A stretch of 64,000 bases of DNA, taken from the NCBI RefSeq assembly GCF_016598475.1, contig NZ_JAEMUX010000034.1:1-64000 (forward strand), written 5' to 3'. Each line of letters starts with the position of its first letter. The stretch's first letter is position 1. This DNA comes from Streptomyces adelaidensis. GTDB lineage: Bacteria > Actinomycetota > Actinomycetes > Streptomycetales > Streptomycetaceae. Below the pieces are notes generated by a model. That model saw only the letters and a list, made by a program, of their open reading frames with translations. It was not told where the DNA came from and searched no databases. The position numbers and the translations under genes are program-made. Of this stretch, positions 7,960 to 16,746 are shown piece by piece.

Positions 7960-9042
7960 TCAGCCGAACGCGATCAGGCTGCGGATGCCGTCGGAGCCGT
8001 CCAGCTTTTCGAGACCCTGGTTGATGTCCGCCAGGTCGATGGTCTCGGAGACGAGTTCATCCAGCATGATCCGGCCGTCCAGGTAAAGCCTGCAGTACAG
8101 CGGGATGTCCAGGCGGAACTGGCTCGAGCCCATCTTGCTTCCCTGTATCCGCTTCTCCAGCATCATCGCCTCGGCCGGGAGCTGGATCGTCTCACCTGCC
8201 CGCGTCACGCCTACCACGGTGGTGGTCCCCCGGGTACGGGTCATGGCGAAGGCCTGCTCGATCGTGGCCGGGCGGCCGACGACCTCCAGTGCGTGGTCAA
8301 CTCCCCCGCCGGTCAACGCCTTGACGGCCTCCACCGGGTCCTCCCGCGACGCGTCGACGACGTCGGTGGCGCCGAATCGGCGTGCCTGTTCCAGCTTGGC
8401 GGGCAGTACGTCGACGGCGATGACCCGCGCGGCACCGACGAACCGGGCGGCCTGGACCACATTGAGTCCGACCCCGCCGCAGCCGATCACCGCGACGCTC
8501 TGACCGGGCCGGACCCGCGCGCGGTGCCGGACGGCGCCCATTCCGGTGAGCACCGCACAGCCCAGCAAAGCGGCCCGGTCGAGGGGCATCTCCGTGGGCA
8601 CCTTGGCCAGCGTCCGCTCGTAGACCAGCAGGTGCGATGCGAACGCGCCGAGCCCGGTGAGTACGTTGACCGGCTCGCCCGACCGGCTCAACCGCGGCGG
8701 CCTGCCCGTCGGGCGAGCCCGTCGCTTGGACTCGCAATGCTGAAGGAGGCCACGCATGCACCACTCGCACTCGCCGCAGAACGCCGACGCGCAGGTCACG
8801 ACGTGATCGCCCGGGCGCAGCGTGGTGACGGCCGAGCCGACCCGCTCCACGATCCCGGACGCCTCGTGGCCGAGCAACAGGGGCAGCGGCAGCGGCTGAG
8901 CGCCCAGCTGCATCGACCGGTCCGTATGGCACAGGCCGGACGCGATGACGCGGACCAGCACCTCGTCCGGCGCGACCTCGTCGACCTCGATCTCACCGAT
9001 GACGAGCGGCTGTCCGAACTCCTCGAGCACTGCTGCCAACAC
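7960..9042 (-). CDS. zinc-dependent alcohol dehydrogenase (MDR family)
   Basis: A 360-residue NAD(P)-linked alcohol dehydrogenase. The catalytic zinc ligands are in GLCHTD and GHEASG, the structural zinc loop is CGECEWCMRGLLQHC, and the nucleotide-binding motif is GCGGVG. The size and the inserted loop after the structural zinc site fit the class III-like subgroup. The GTG at 9042 is chosen because AGGAGGAG lies 7 bp upstream and the family N-terminus starts there (LAAVLEEFG). It is divergent from the aldehyde dehydrogenase gene, so together they would convert an alcohol to an acid. One copy of the cluster's shared operator-like element lies between them. Confidence 0.9.
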   Translation of the reverse strand: MLAAVLEEFGQPLVIGEIEVDEVAPDEVLVRVIASGLCHTDRSMQLGAQPLPLPLLLGHEASGIVERVGSAVTTLRPGDHVVTCASAFCGECEWCMRGLLQHCESKRRARPTGRPPRLSRSGEPVNVLTGLGAFASHLLVYERTLAKVPTEMPLDRAALLGCAVLTGMGAVRHRARVRPGQSVAVIGCGGVGLNVVQAARFVGAARVIAVDVLPAKLEQARRFGATDVVDASREDPVEAVKALTGGGVDHALEVVGRPATIEQAFAMTRTRGTTTVVGVTRAGETIQLPAEAMMLEKRIQGSKMGSSQFRLDIPLYCRLYLDGRIMLDELVSETIDLADINQGLEKLDGSDGIRSLIAFG

Positions 9043-9087
9043 GGTCGTTCTCCTCCTGGTTGACGGCCGCACCATGACCCCATACGG

Positions 9088-9103
9088 TGCATTCCATTAT
9101 CAC
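9088..9103 (-). promoter_or_regulatory. candidate GntR operator between alcohol and aldehyde dehydrogenase genes
   Basis: The minus strand reads GTGATAATGGAATGCA, a weaker match to the cluster-wide element ATGMTWATGATTA. It sits between two divergent genes. Confidence 0.3.
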
Positions 9104-9118
9104 AGATTAGAGGTCGCC

Positions 9119-10594
9119 ATGAAAGACGCGGTGCGAACGAACATCACCGGCCTGCACCATCGCCCCCGGGTCTTCATCGGCGGTGCCTGGGCGGATTCCC
9201 GTGACGGCCGCGCCGTGGACGTGTGCAGCCCGGCGACCGGGGAGCCGATCGGCACGGCTCGGCTGGCCGGCACCGCGGACGTCGACCTCGCCGTCGAGGC
9301 CGCGCGAAGCTCGTTCGAGGCGGGGACCTGGCGCAGGCGGCCGGCGGTCGAGCGAGCGGCCGTGCTACGGGCCGCCGCAGACCACCTCGAAGGGCTGGGC
9401 GACGCCGTCGTGGACCTGCTCACCAGCGAACTCGGCTGCCCCCGGTCCTTCGCCGCACGGGCCCACGTCCCGAACCCGATCCGGCACCTGCGCTACTACG
9501 CCGACCTGATCGAGCGGACTTCGCTGGAGGAGGTGCGCGAGGACGGGAGCTACCGGAGCCTTGTCGTTCAGGAGCCCGCCGGCGTCGTCGCCGCCATCAC
9601 CCCGTGGAACGGCCCGCTGAGCGGGCCGGCACTCAAGGTCGCCCCGGCGCTCGCCGCGGGCTGCTCGGTGGTGCTCAAACCACCGCCGGAGACGCCGCTG
9701 ACCGCCTACCTGCTGGCGGACGCGTTCGCCGCCGCGGGGCTCGACGAGGGTGTACTCAGTGTCCTGCCCGCCGACCGTGAAGTGGGCGAGTATCTGGTCA
9801 GGCACCCCCAGGTGGACAAGGTGGCCTTCACCGGGAGCACCGCGGCCGGCAAACGCATCATGGCGCTCTGCGCCGACCGCGTCGCCCGGGTGACGCTGGA
9901 ACTGGGCGGCAAGTCGGCCGCCGTCGTTCTCGACGACGCCGACATCGACGTGGTCGTACGCGGACTCGTGCCGATGGCGATGTCCGTCAACGGCCAGCTG
10001 TGCATCTCACAGAGCCGCGTACTCGTCCCCCATGACCTGCACACGAAGTTCATCGACGCGCTGTCGGCCGCGGTGACCGCTCTCGTGGTCGGGGACCCCT
10101 TCGACCCGGCCACCGACATCGGCCCGCTGGTCAGCGATGCCCAGCGGCACCGCGTCGAGGGCTACCTCGAGCTGGGCCGGTCCGAGGGGGCCCGCGTCGT
10201 CGGCGGTGGCCGCCCCCCTGGGCTGGACTCGGGGCACTTCGTGAATCCGGCCGTGCTCACGGACGTGCACAACGGCATGCGGGTCGTGCAGGAGGAGATC
10301 TTCGGGCCGGTCATGGCGGTGATCCCGTACGGCACCGAGGAGGACGCGGTGGCCGTCGCGAACGACTCGGTCTACGGGCTCTCCGGTTCGGTGTGGTCGG
10401 CCGACCCCGACCGTGCTCTCGCCGTCGCCCGTCGCATCCGAACCGGCATGGTGAGCGTCAACGGCGCCCCGCAGGCGTTCGGCACACCCTTCGGCGGCTT
10501 CAAGCAGTCGGGCGTCGGTCGGGAGATGGGCCCGGAGGGACTGCGCGGTTACCTGGAGCCCAAGTCCATCGCGCTGGGCCGAGCGGATCACTGA
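9119..10594 (+). CDS. NAD(P)-dependent aldehyde dehydrogenase
   Basis: A 491-residue enzyme of the aldehyde dehydrogenase superfamily. It has the general-base Glu in VTLELGGKS, the catalytic Cys in NGQLCISQSR, TPWNGP at the Rossmann entry and EEIFGPV near the C-terminus. It oxidises an aldehyde to the carboxylic acid. The ATG at 9119 follows an AGAGG site. It is divergent from a zinc alcohol dehydrogenase and its 3' end overlaps the convergent hydrolase gene by 7 bp. The pairing suggests oxidation of an alcohol side chain or ring-opening product. Confidence 0.92.
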   Translation: MKDAVRTNITGLHHRPRVFIGGAWADSRDGRAVDVCSPATGEPIGTARLAGTADVDLAVEAARSSFEAGTWRRRPAVERAAVLRAAADHLEGLGDAVVDLLTSELGCPRSFAARAHVPNPIRHLRYYADLIERTSLEEVREDGSYRSLVVQEPAGVVAAITPWNGPLSGPALKVAPALAAGCSVVLKPPPETPLTAYLLADAFAAAGLDEGVLSVLPADREVGEYLVRHPQVDKVAFTGSTAAGKRIMALCADRVARVTLELGGKSAAVVLDDADIDVVVRGLVPMAMSVNGQLCISQSRVLVPHDLHTKFIDALSAAVTALVVGDPFDPATDIGPLVSDAQRHRVEGYLELGRSEGARVVGGGRPPGLDSGHFVNPAVLTDVHNGMRVVQEEIFGPVMAVIPYGTEEDAVAVANDSVYGLSGSVWSADPDRALAVARRIRTGMVSVNGAPQAFGTPFGGFKQSGVGREMGPEGLRGYLEPKSIALGRADH

Positions 10595-11529
10595 TCGTCA
10601 TGCAACAGCGCGGCGGCGTCGGCGGCGATCTGCCGGGCGGCGGTGACGGCGGCCGGCACGCGAGCCGTGAACCGCAGGAAGCCGTGGGTCAGCGAGCGGA
10701 ACTCCCGCGTCTCGACCGGCACGCCTGCCGCTTCCAGTATGAGCCCGTAGGCGATGCCCTCGTCACGCAGGGGATCGTGGCCGGCGACCACGATCACCGT
10801 GCGCGGCAGGCCCGCCGGGTCGGCCGCGCGCATCGGTGAGACCAGCGGTGAGTCGCGCAGCCGGCGATCCGGGCAGTAGTGATCGAGGAACCCGGCGATC
10901 GCGGCATCGCTGATGACGAGGCCGGAGTTCGCACGGTACGAGGGCCGGCCGAGGTCGTGGTCGAGTACCGGGTAGACCAGCAGTTGGCCGGCCAGTCGGG
11001 TCCGCTCCTGCCGCGCACAGACAGCGGCCAGGTTTCCTCCCGCACTGTCCCCGGCCACCACGACGGGGCCCTCGAGGCCGGCCTGACCGGACAGGATCCA
11101 GCGCAGCGCGGCCGTGCCGTCCTCCACCGCGGCGGGGAAGGGGTGCTCCGGGGCGAGCCGATAGTCGACACTCACCACCGTCGCGCCCGCGACGTCGGCG
11201 ATCCACCGGCAGATCTCGTCGGCGTAGTCCAGGCCGCCGCTGACCCACCCGCCGCCGTGGAAGTAGAGCACCGTACCCCTGATCGGCTTCGCGGCGGGCA
11301 GGTAGACGCGCCCCGTCGGCGCCCCCGCGGGGCCGAGGCGGATGACGCGTACGTCGGCCATCGTGGGACCGCCGGAGCACAGCGCGTTCCCACGCTCGAT
11401 CCGTGCCCTGAGCTCCGCGAGCGGCAGCTCGGTCATCGGCCGGGGATCTGCCGCGGCCGCCTGCGTCAGCAGCTCGCACAACGCCGGGTCCAGTTCCGGG
11501 TAGCGGCCCGCCAGGCCGGTGCGGGTCAT
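10588..11529 (-). CDS. alpha/beta hydrolase, HSL family
   Basis: A 313-residue esterase/lactonase-type hydrolase with YFHGGGW (oxyanion hole), GDSAGG (nucleophile), GHDPLRDEG (acid) and THGF (histidine). The ATG at 11529 overlaps the stop of the LLM oxidoreductase gene by ATGA, so it is the last gene of the acyl-CoA dehydrogenase/LLM/hydrolase operon. In a cluster that also encodes a Baeyer-Villiger-type monooxygenase, it is a good candidate for hydrolysing the lactone or ester product; that role is inferred. Confidence 0.88.
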   Translation of the reverse strand: MTRTGLAGRYPELDPALCELLTQAAAADPRPMTELPLAELRARIERGNALCSGGPTMADVRVIRLGPAGAPTGRVYLPAAKPIRGTVLYFHGGGWVSGGLDYADEICRWIADVAGATVVSVDYRLAPEHPFPAAVEDGTAALRWILSGQAGLEGPVVVAGDSAGGNLAAVCARQERTRLAGQLLVYPVLDHDLGRPSYRANSGLVISDAAIAGFLDHYCPDRRLRDSPLVSPMRAADPAGLPRTVIVVAGHDPLRDEGIAYGLILEAAGVPVETREFRSLTHGFLRFTARVPAAVTAARQIAADAAALLHDDQ

Positions 11530-12539
11530 GTCGCGCTGAACGCGGGCAGGACCCGGTCGCGGAACATGTCCAGCGAGCGCAGCATGCGCTCCTGCGGCAG
11601 GTCGAACCACTGCATCCGCAGGATCACGTCGGTGATGCCCTGCCGCTCCAGTTCCTTGAGTGCCTGGACGCACGACTCCGGATCGGTGAACAGATAGGAT
11701 TCCTCCGCGACGTCGGCGGCGGCGCTGTCGCTCTGGAGATGGCGATACGAGTCCGTCGCGTCCGGCGCGTTGAACGCCGCGTACTTCCGCGTGAGTTCAC
11801 TGCGCGCGGCCACGCCGATCGCGCGTGCCCGTTCCCGGTCCTCGTCCAGCAGCAGCTCCCGCCGCACCACCAGCCCGCCGCCGTCGGGCCGGCCCAGCCG
11901 CTGCCGCTCGTCACGGTAGTGACCCATCAGCGTCCGGAGCCTTGTGGGCGAGACATGCGGCGGCACGATCCAGGCGTCACCGAGCCGGGCGGCCCGCCGC
12001 GCGCCCGTGCGATGCGGGCCGGCGCCGATCCAGACCGGTGGTCCGCCGGTCTGCAGCGGAGGCAGGCTGATCCGCTGGTCGTCGAGCCGGAAGTGCCGCC
12101 CGGCGAAGGTGACCGGAATGCCCTGCCACAGGGCCCGGATGATGTGGACGCTCTCCTCGTAGCGGGTGACCCGCTCGTCCATGGGGACGCCGAACGAGGC
12201 GAACTCGTTCTCGCGGTAGCCCATACCGAAGCCTGCGATCACCCGGCCGCCCGTGAGATGGTCGATCGTCGCGAACTCCTCGGCCACGGCCACCGGGTGC
12301 CGCAGCGGGAGGATGAACATGTTGGTACCGAGATGCATGGAGCCGGCGTCGGCGGCCAGCGCGCCCAGCAGCGGCACCGGCTGGAGCGTCGGCATGTTGC
12401 CCAGGTAGTGCTGCAGCACCCACACCGACGAGATCCCCGCGTCCCGGGCGGCGCGCACCTGCTCCCGAAGAGCGCCCACCCGTTCAGCCGGAACGGTCCC
12501 CGGAGGAAAGTCATTCATGATGGCCAGTCCGAACCGCAC
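11526..12539 (-). CDS. LLM-class flavin/F420-dependent oxidoreductase
   Basis: A 337-residue luciferase-like protein. It shows GFGMGYRENEFASFGV, PPVWIGAGP and the C-terminal LPQERMLRSLDMF typical of actinobacterial F420-dependent LLM oxidoreductases. Some relatives instead use FMNH2 and act as monooxygenases, so redox role and cofactor remain open. The GTG at 12539 follows GGAGGA. It sits between an acyl-CoA dehydrogenase and an HSL hydrolase in one minus-strand operon. It may reduce a double bond or carbonyl, or oxygenate the substrate, during degradation. Confidence 0.85.
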   Translation of the reverse strand: MRFGLAIMNDFPPGTVPAERVGALREQVRAARDAGISSVWVLQHYLGNMPTLQPVPLLGALAADAGSMHLGTNMFILPLRHPVAVAEEFATIDHLTGGRVIAGFGMGYRENEFASFGVPMDERVTRYEESVHIIRALWQGIPVTFAGRHFRLDDQRISLPPLQTGGPPVWIGAGPHRTGARRAARLGDAWIVPPHVSPTRLRTLMGHYRDERQRLGRPDGGGLVVRRELLLDEDRERARAIGVAARSELTRKYAAFNAPDATDSYRHLQSDSAAADVAEESYLFTDPESCVQALKELERQGITDVILRMQWFDLPQERMLRSLDMFRDRVLPAFSAT

Positions 12540-12563
12540 AGTGTCCTCCTCCGGTGGCGGGCG

Positions 12564-13727
12564 TCAGGCCCGCTGGTCGAACTTCAGGCCCAGCTTCTCG
12601 GACACGATCCTGATCCGCTGCATGGTCGGGGTGCCACCCGCGATCGCCCAGCCATGAGCGTCGCGGTGCAGCCGCTCGATGCCGTACTCCTCGGTGTACC
12701 CGTTGCCGCCGTGCAGCTGGATCGCCATGTCGGTGACCACCTTGCCCGCCTCGTTCGCGGCGCGTTTGGCGATCGACACCTGGAGCGAGTCGGGCAGCCC
12801 GGTGCCGGCGTCGGCGGCCGCACGGTAGACCAGCAGGCGTGCGCTCTCCATCTGGACGATCATGTCCGCGAGCGCGAGCTGAACCCCCTGGAACTCGATC
12901 AGCGGCTTGCCGAACTGTGTCCTGGTCCGCACGTAGTCGATCGTGCGGTCCAGCGCGGCCTGGCCGATGGCGAGGCTGACCGTGGCATTGCCCAGACGCT
13001 CCATCGAGAAGGCGGAGAACAGCGAGCGGAAGCCGCCCGCGGGCACGAGGAGGTTCGCCGCGGGCACCATCGCGTCCTCGTAGAAGATGTCGCACGACGG
13101 GATGCCGCGGAACCCCATGAGCTTCTCCCCAGCCCCGAACGACACCCCAGGGGTTTCCTTCTCCACGATCAGCGCCCCGATCCCCTTCGCTCCCGGGGCG
13201 TCGCTCAGCCGCACGTAGAGCAGGTACAGCTCGGCGTGCCCGGCGTTGGAGACCCATCGCTTCGCGCCGTTGACCCGGTACCGGTCCCCCTCCAGCACCG
13301 CATGGGTGCGCATGTCGGTGGCGGCCGACCCGGCGTCGGGCTCGGAGATCGCCACCGCCATCGAGGCCTCACCCTTGATGACCGACGGCAGGAACCGCGC
13401 CTTCTGCTCGTCCGTGCCCAGGTGCGCGACGACCTGCGCCGGACCGGTGTTGGACTCGAAGACCTGGAACGCCGCAGGGCGGCACACCTTGGCCAGTTCC
13501 TCGATGACGACCAGGGCGTCGACCACCGGAGCGCCGCCACCGCCGTACACCTCGGGCAGTGAGATACCTAGATACCCGAGATCACCGAGTCGCCCGCGCT
13601 CGTCGAGCGGGAACGGCGTGCGGTCCCGGTCCCACTCCTCCGCACGAGGCGCGTGCACGTCGGCCGCGACCCGCGCGGCGACCTCACGCAACGCACGTTG
13701 TTCCTCACTCAGCTCAAACGCCCGCAT
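12564..13727 (-). CDS. acyl-CoA dehydrogenase, isovaleryl-CoA-dehydrogenase-like base position
   Basis: A 387-residue FAD enzyme introducing an alpha,beta double bond in an acyl-CoA. It has AISEPDAGS, WVSNAGHAELYLLYVR and the C-terminal NGYTEEYGIERLHRDA. The usual catalytic Glu position (YEGT) is GGT here, but the helix-G motif FSMERLGNA carries a Glu where isovaleryl-CoA and long-chain acyl-CoA dehydrogenases have theirs. This suggests a branched or bulky substrate. Two ATGs are possible; 13727 is preferred because GGAAGG lies 6 bp before it, whereas the ATG at 13733 directly abuts that site. It heads its operon, with a perfect operator-like palindrome over the likely -10. Confidence 0.88.
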   Translation of the reverse strand: MRAFELSEEQRALREVAARVAADVHAPRAEEWDRDRTPFPLDERGRLGDLGYLGISLPEVYGGGGAPVVDALVVIEELAKVCRPAAFQVFESNTGPAQVVAHLGTDEQKARFLPSVIKGEASMAVAISEPDAGSAATDMRTHAVLEGDRYRVNGAKRWVSNAGHAELYLLYVRLSDAPGAKGIGALIVEKETPGVSFGAGEKLMGFRGIPSCDIFYEDAMVPAANLLVPAGGFRSLFSAFSMERLGNATVSLAIGQAALDRTIDYVRTRTQFGKPLIEFQGVQLALADMIVQMESARLLVYRAAADAGTGLPDSLQVSIAKRAANEAGKVVTDMAIQLHGGNGYTEEYGIERLHRDAHGWAIAGGTPTMQRIRIVSEKLGLKFDQRA

Positions 13728-13748
13728 GCTCATCCTTCCGTCCGATAC

Positions 13749-13764
13749 TGCTAATCATTAGCAT
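13749..13764 (-). promoter_or_regulatory. candidate GntR operator, perfect 15-bp palindrome
   Basis: TGCTAATCATTAGCA is a perfect odd palindrome (7+1+7). On the minus strand TAATGA in it can serve as the -10, with TTGACG 16 bp upstream as the -35, for the acyl-CoA dehydrogenase operon. Fourteen bases (CTAATCATTAGCAT) recur exactly at 34771-34784. Confidence 0.6.
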
Positions 13765-13842
13765 CAATTTACGCCGCGTCAAAGGGATCCGACGCGTCGG
13801 GATCAGCGTTTGCCTTCCGTGGCGGCCCGGCAAGGCTCGGGA

Positions 13843-14619
13843 TCACTTGCCGCTCCAGCGGGGCGGTCGCTTCTCCGTGAAGGCACGCGCGCCTTCTCGC
13901 GCGTCCTCGGAGGAGCGCACGTCCTCCGCCATCGGACGCTGCCGATCGAACGACTCCTCGGCGGACCAGTCCCGCGACAGCGTGATGATCCGCTTGGTCG
14001 CGGCCACCGCGAGCGGTCCGTTGCGAGCGATCGCCGCCGCCAGCTCCAGCGCGGCCGACGCCGCTTCGCCGGCCGGGACGAGCCGGTTGACCAGCCCCAG
14101 TTCGCGCGCCCGCTCCGCCGGGACGAACTCACCGGTCAGCGCCATCTCCATCGCCAACTGGTACGGAACCCGCTGCGGCAGCCGGAACAGGCCTCCCGCG
14201 GCCGCGACCAGGCCGCGCTTCACCTCGGGCAGGCCGAAGGCCGCGGTCTCGGAGGCGACGACGAGATCGCACGCGAGCACGATCTCGAAGCCCCCGGCGA
14301 TCGCGTGCCCCTCGACCGCGGCGATCAGCGGCTTGTCCGATCCACGCTCGACGATCCCGGCGAACCCGCGCCCCGGCACCCCCGGGCGCTCACCGGCCAG
14401 AAACGCCTTCAGGTCCATCCCGGAGCAGAAGGTGGAGCCCGCCCCGGTCAGCACACCCGCCACCAGGTCCCGGCGGCGGTCGAGTTCGTCCAGCGCACCG
14501 GCGACGCCCTCGGCCATCGCCGTGTTCACGGCGTTGCGCACGTGCTCCCGGTTCAGGGTCACCACCAGGACGTTGCCGACGGCCTCGGTGAGTACCTCCG
14601 GCCGGATCGCGGCGCTCAT
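13843..14619 (-). CDS. enoyl-CoA hydratase/isomerase (crotonase) family
   Basis: A 258-residue crotonase. The oxyanion-hole segments are STFCSGMDLKAF and EGHAIAGGFEIV, and a catalytic Glu lies in FGLPEVKRGL. It hydrates or isomerises an enoyl-CoA in beta-oxidation. The ATG at 14619 overlaps the stop of the upstream SDR gene (ATGA), so the two are coupled: a hydratase followed by a 3-hydroxyacyl-CoA-dehydrogenase-like SDR is a typical degradative pair. C-terminal residues FTEKRPPRWSGK match the normal family end. Confidence 0.9.
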   Translation of the reverse strand: MSAAIRPEVLTEAVGNVLVVTLNREHVRNAVNTAMAEGVAGALDELDRRRDLVAGVLTGAGSTFCSGMDLKAFLAGERPGVPGRGFAGIVERGSDKPLIAAVEGHAIAGGFEIVLACDLVVASETAAFGLPEVKRGLVAAAGGLFRLPQRVPYQLAMEMALTGEFVPAERARELGLVNRLVPAGEAASAALELAAAIARNGPLAVAATKRIITLSRDWSAEESFDRQRPMAEDVRSSEDAREGARAFTEKRPPRWSGK

Positions 14620-15380
14620 CGGGGCGCCATCCGGAGCGCGCCGTCCAGGCGGATCGTCTCGCCGTTGAGCATGGGGTTGCCGATGATCGCCAGGGCGAGG
14701 TCGGCGAACTCCTCCGGCCTGCCGAGCCGCCGCGGGTGGGGTACCGCGGACTCGAGGGACTCCTTCACGTCGGGCCGGATGCCCGAGAGGATCGGGGTGT
14801 CGAACACGCCCGGCGCGATGGTGCACACCCGGATCTGCCGGCTCGCCAGGTCCCGCGCGGCGACCAGCGTCATCCCGACGATGCCGGCCTTGGCGGAGGC
14901 GTACGGAATCTGGCCGATCTGCCCTTCCCAGGCCGCGACCGACGCGGTGAGCACGCAGACGCCGCGCTCGCCGTCCGCCGGCTCGTTCCCCGCCATCCGT
15001 GCCGCGGCGAGGCGCAGCACGTTGAAGGTGCCGACCAGGTTCAGATGCACGATCTCCTGATACGTCTCCAGTGAGCCGGGACTGCCGTCCCGCTCCACCA
15101 GGCGCACCCGCTTCCCCTTGCCCGCGCAGTGCACGACCGCACGCAGCGGCCCCGCGGTCTCGGCCGCGTCGAGCGCCGCCTGCATCTGGGCGGTGTCGGT
15201 CACGTCCGCGGGAACGAAGGTCACCCGCTCCCCCAGCTCACGAGCGACCGCCTCACCCTCGGAGCCCTTCAGATCGGCGATGACGACCGACGCGTGCTGC
15301 CGGACCAGCGCGCGCACGGTTGCCAGCCCGAGACCCGACGCACCGCCCGTCACCAATGCCGACGAGTTCACTGTTCGCAC
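14616..15380 (-). CDS. SDR dehydrogenase, 3-hydroxyacyl-CoA dehydrogenase type 2-like
   Basis: A 254-residue short-chain dehydrogenase with TGGASGLG and the YASAKAG active site. The signature APGVFDTPIL and the ending GALRMAPR are typical of the HSD17B10-like 3-hydroxyacyl-CoA dehydrogenases. It would oxidise the 3-hydroxyacyl-CoA formed by the coupled hydratase downstream. The GTG at 15380 has AAGGGAG 7 bp upstream and gives the expected short N-terminus. It is divergent from the CaiB/BaiF gene, sharing a 92-bp promoter region with one operator-like element. Confidence 0.9.
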   Translation of the reverse strand: MRTVNSSALVTGGASGLGLATVRALVRQHASVVIADLKGSEGEAVARELGERVTFVPADVTDTAQMQAALDAAETAGPLRAVVHCAGKGKRVRLVERDGSPGSLETYQEIVHLNLVGTFNVLRLAAARMAGNEPADGERGVCVLTASVAAWEGQIGQIPYASAKAGIVGMTLVAARDLASRQIRVCTIAPGVFDTPILSGIRPDVKESLESAVPHPRRLGRPEEFADLALAIIGNPMLNGETIRLDGALRMAPR

Positions 15381-15410
15381 ACCGTCACTCCCTTCACAGC
15401 CCAAAAATCC

Positions 15411-15426
15411 ATGCTTATGATTATCC
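15411..15426 (+). promoter_or_regulatory. candidate GntR operator between SDR and CoA-transferase genes
   Basis: ATGCTTATGATTATCC matches the cluster-wide element and lies midway between two divergent starts (15380 and 15473). Confidence 0.5.
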
Positions 15427-15472
15427 TATCTGGCAAGAGTCGCCCGGTCCATGACATCGAAAGAGGCGGAAG

Positions 15473-16705
15473 ATGAGCGATGCGCGACACCCCATCGACG
15501 GTCCCCTGCGCGGGGTCGTGGTCCTGGAGCTCGGCTCGATGTACGCAGCGCCCACGGCAGGCCGGATGCTGCGAGACTTCGGGGCGACCGTACTCAAGGT
15601 CGAGGACCCCGCCGGCGGCGACTACGCGCGAAACTGGACCCCGCAGAAGGACGGGATGTCGCTGGGCTTCGTCCGGATCAACGTCGGCAAGCTCTCGGTC
15701 GCCATCGACCTGCGCACCCACGCGGGCCAGGACCTCGTCCGGCGCCTCGCAGCCAAGGTCGACGTGGTCATCGAGTCCTTCCGCCCGGGCAAGCTGGAGG
15801 AGTGGAACCTCGGTTACGAGGTTCTGAGCGCCCGGAATCCGGGTCTGATCCTCACCCGGGTCAGCGGCTTCGGCCAGACCGGGCCCTACCGCAAGCGGCC
15901 CGGCTTCGGCACGATCGCGGAGACCCTCAGCGGTTACGCCTTCATCAACGGCTGGCCCGATTCCCCGCCGACGTCACCGCCGTTCGGCTTCGCCGACTCG
16001 ATCGCCGGGATCTCGGCCGCGTACGGTACCGCGATGGCGTTGTACCGGCGTACGACGACCGGGCAGGGCGATGTCGTCGATGTCGCCCTGTACGAGCCGC
16101 TCATGTTCATGCTGGGCGACATCGTGCTGCGCTACACCGCGAAGAACGAGATCCAGCAACGGGAGGGCAACGCGTCCGGGGCCGCGTCGCCGCGTGGGAT
16201 CTACGAGGCCGCCGACGGGCAGTGGTTGTCCATCGCCGCGTCCGCCCAGCGGATCGCACAACGGCTCTTCGTCGCGATGGGCCGTCCCGAACTGATCGAG
16301 GACGAGCGGTTCGCCACCAACGCCGCACGACTGGCGAACAACGACGAGATGCAGCGCATCGTCATCGGCTGGGTTCGCCGCAGGCCGCGCGCCGAGACGT
16401 TGCGGATCCTCGAGGAGCACGCGGTCGTGGCGGCCGCGGTGAACGACGCCCAGGACATCACCGATGACCCGCACTTCAGCGAGCGCACCCTGGTCGAACT
16501 CACCGATCCGGTCCTGGGCACCGTGAAGATGCCCGGTCCGATCCTGCACCTGGGCAGCTACGACGGCCCCGGCTACGGCGACGTACCGGCGGTCGGCCAG
16601 CACACCGACGAGGTGCTCGGCGACCTGCTGCGGCTGTCCGTCGACGAGCTGGCGACGCTCAGGAACCTCGGCGTCATCGGTGACCCCGTCGCACACCAGG
16701 TGTGA
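15473..16705 (+). CDS. CaiB/BaiF family CoA transferase (type III)
   Basis: A 410-residue family III CoA transferase. Evidence is the N-terminal GVVVLELGSMYAAPTAGRML, the CoA-binding DLRTHAGQDLVRRL and GFGQTGPYRKRPGF. At the catalytic Asp position of formyl-CoA transferase this protein has Glu (VDVALYEPL), seen in many members of the family. It would move CoA onto a carboxylate intermediate, or between two acids. The crotonase gene follows immediately, possibly coupled. The role in activation of the substrate or of a dicarboxylic product is inferred. Confidence 0.9.
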   Translation: MSDARHPIDGPLRGVVVLELGSMYAAPTAGRMLRDFGATVLKVEDPAGGDYARNWTPQKDGMSLGFVRINVGKLSVAIDLRTHAGQDLVRRLAAKVDVVIESFRPGKLEEWNLGYEVLSARNPGLILTRVSGFGQTGPYRKRPGFGTIAETLSGYAFINGWPDSPPTSPPFGFADSIAGISAAYGTAMALYRRTTTGQGDVVDVALYEPLMFMLGDIVLRYTAKNEIQQREGNASGAASPRGIYEAADGQWLSIAASAQRIAQRLFVAMGRPELIEDERFATNAARLANNDEMQRIVIGWVRRRPRAETLRILEEHAVVAAAVNDAQDITDDPHFSERTLVELTDPVLGTVKMPGPILHLGSYDGPGYGDVPAVGQHTDEVLGDLLRLSVDELATLRNLGVIGDPVAHQV

Positions 16706-16746
16706 TCGCGGGTGGAATCGGAGTGGCACCAGAAAGGGGGCCAGGC

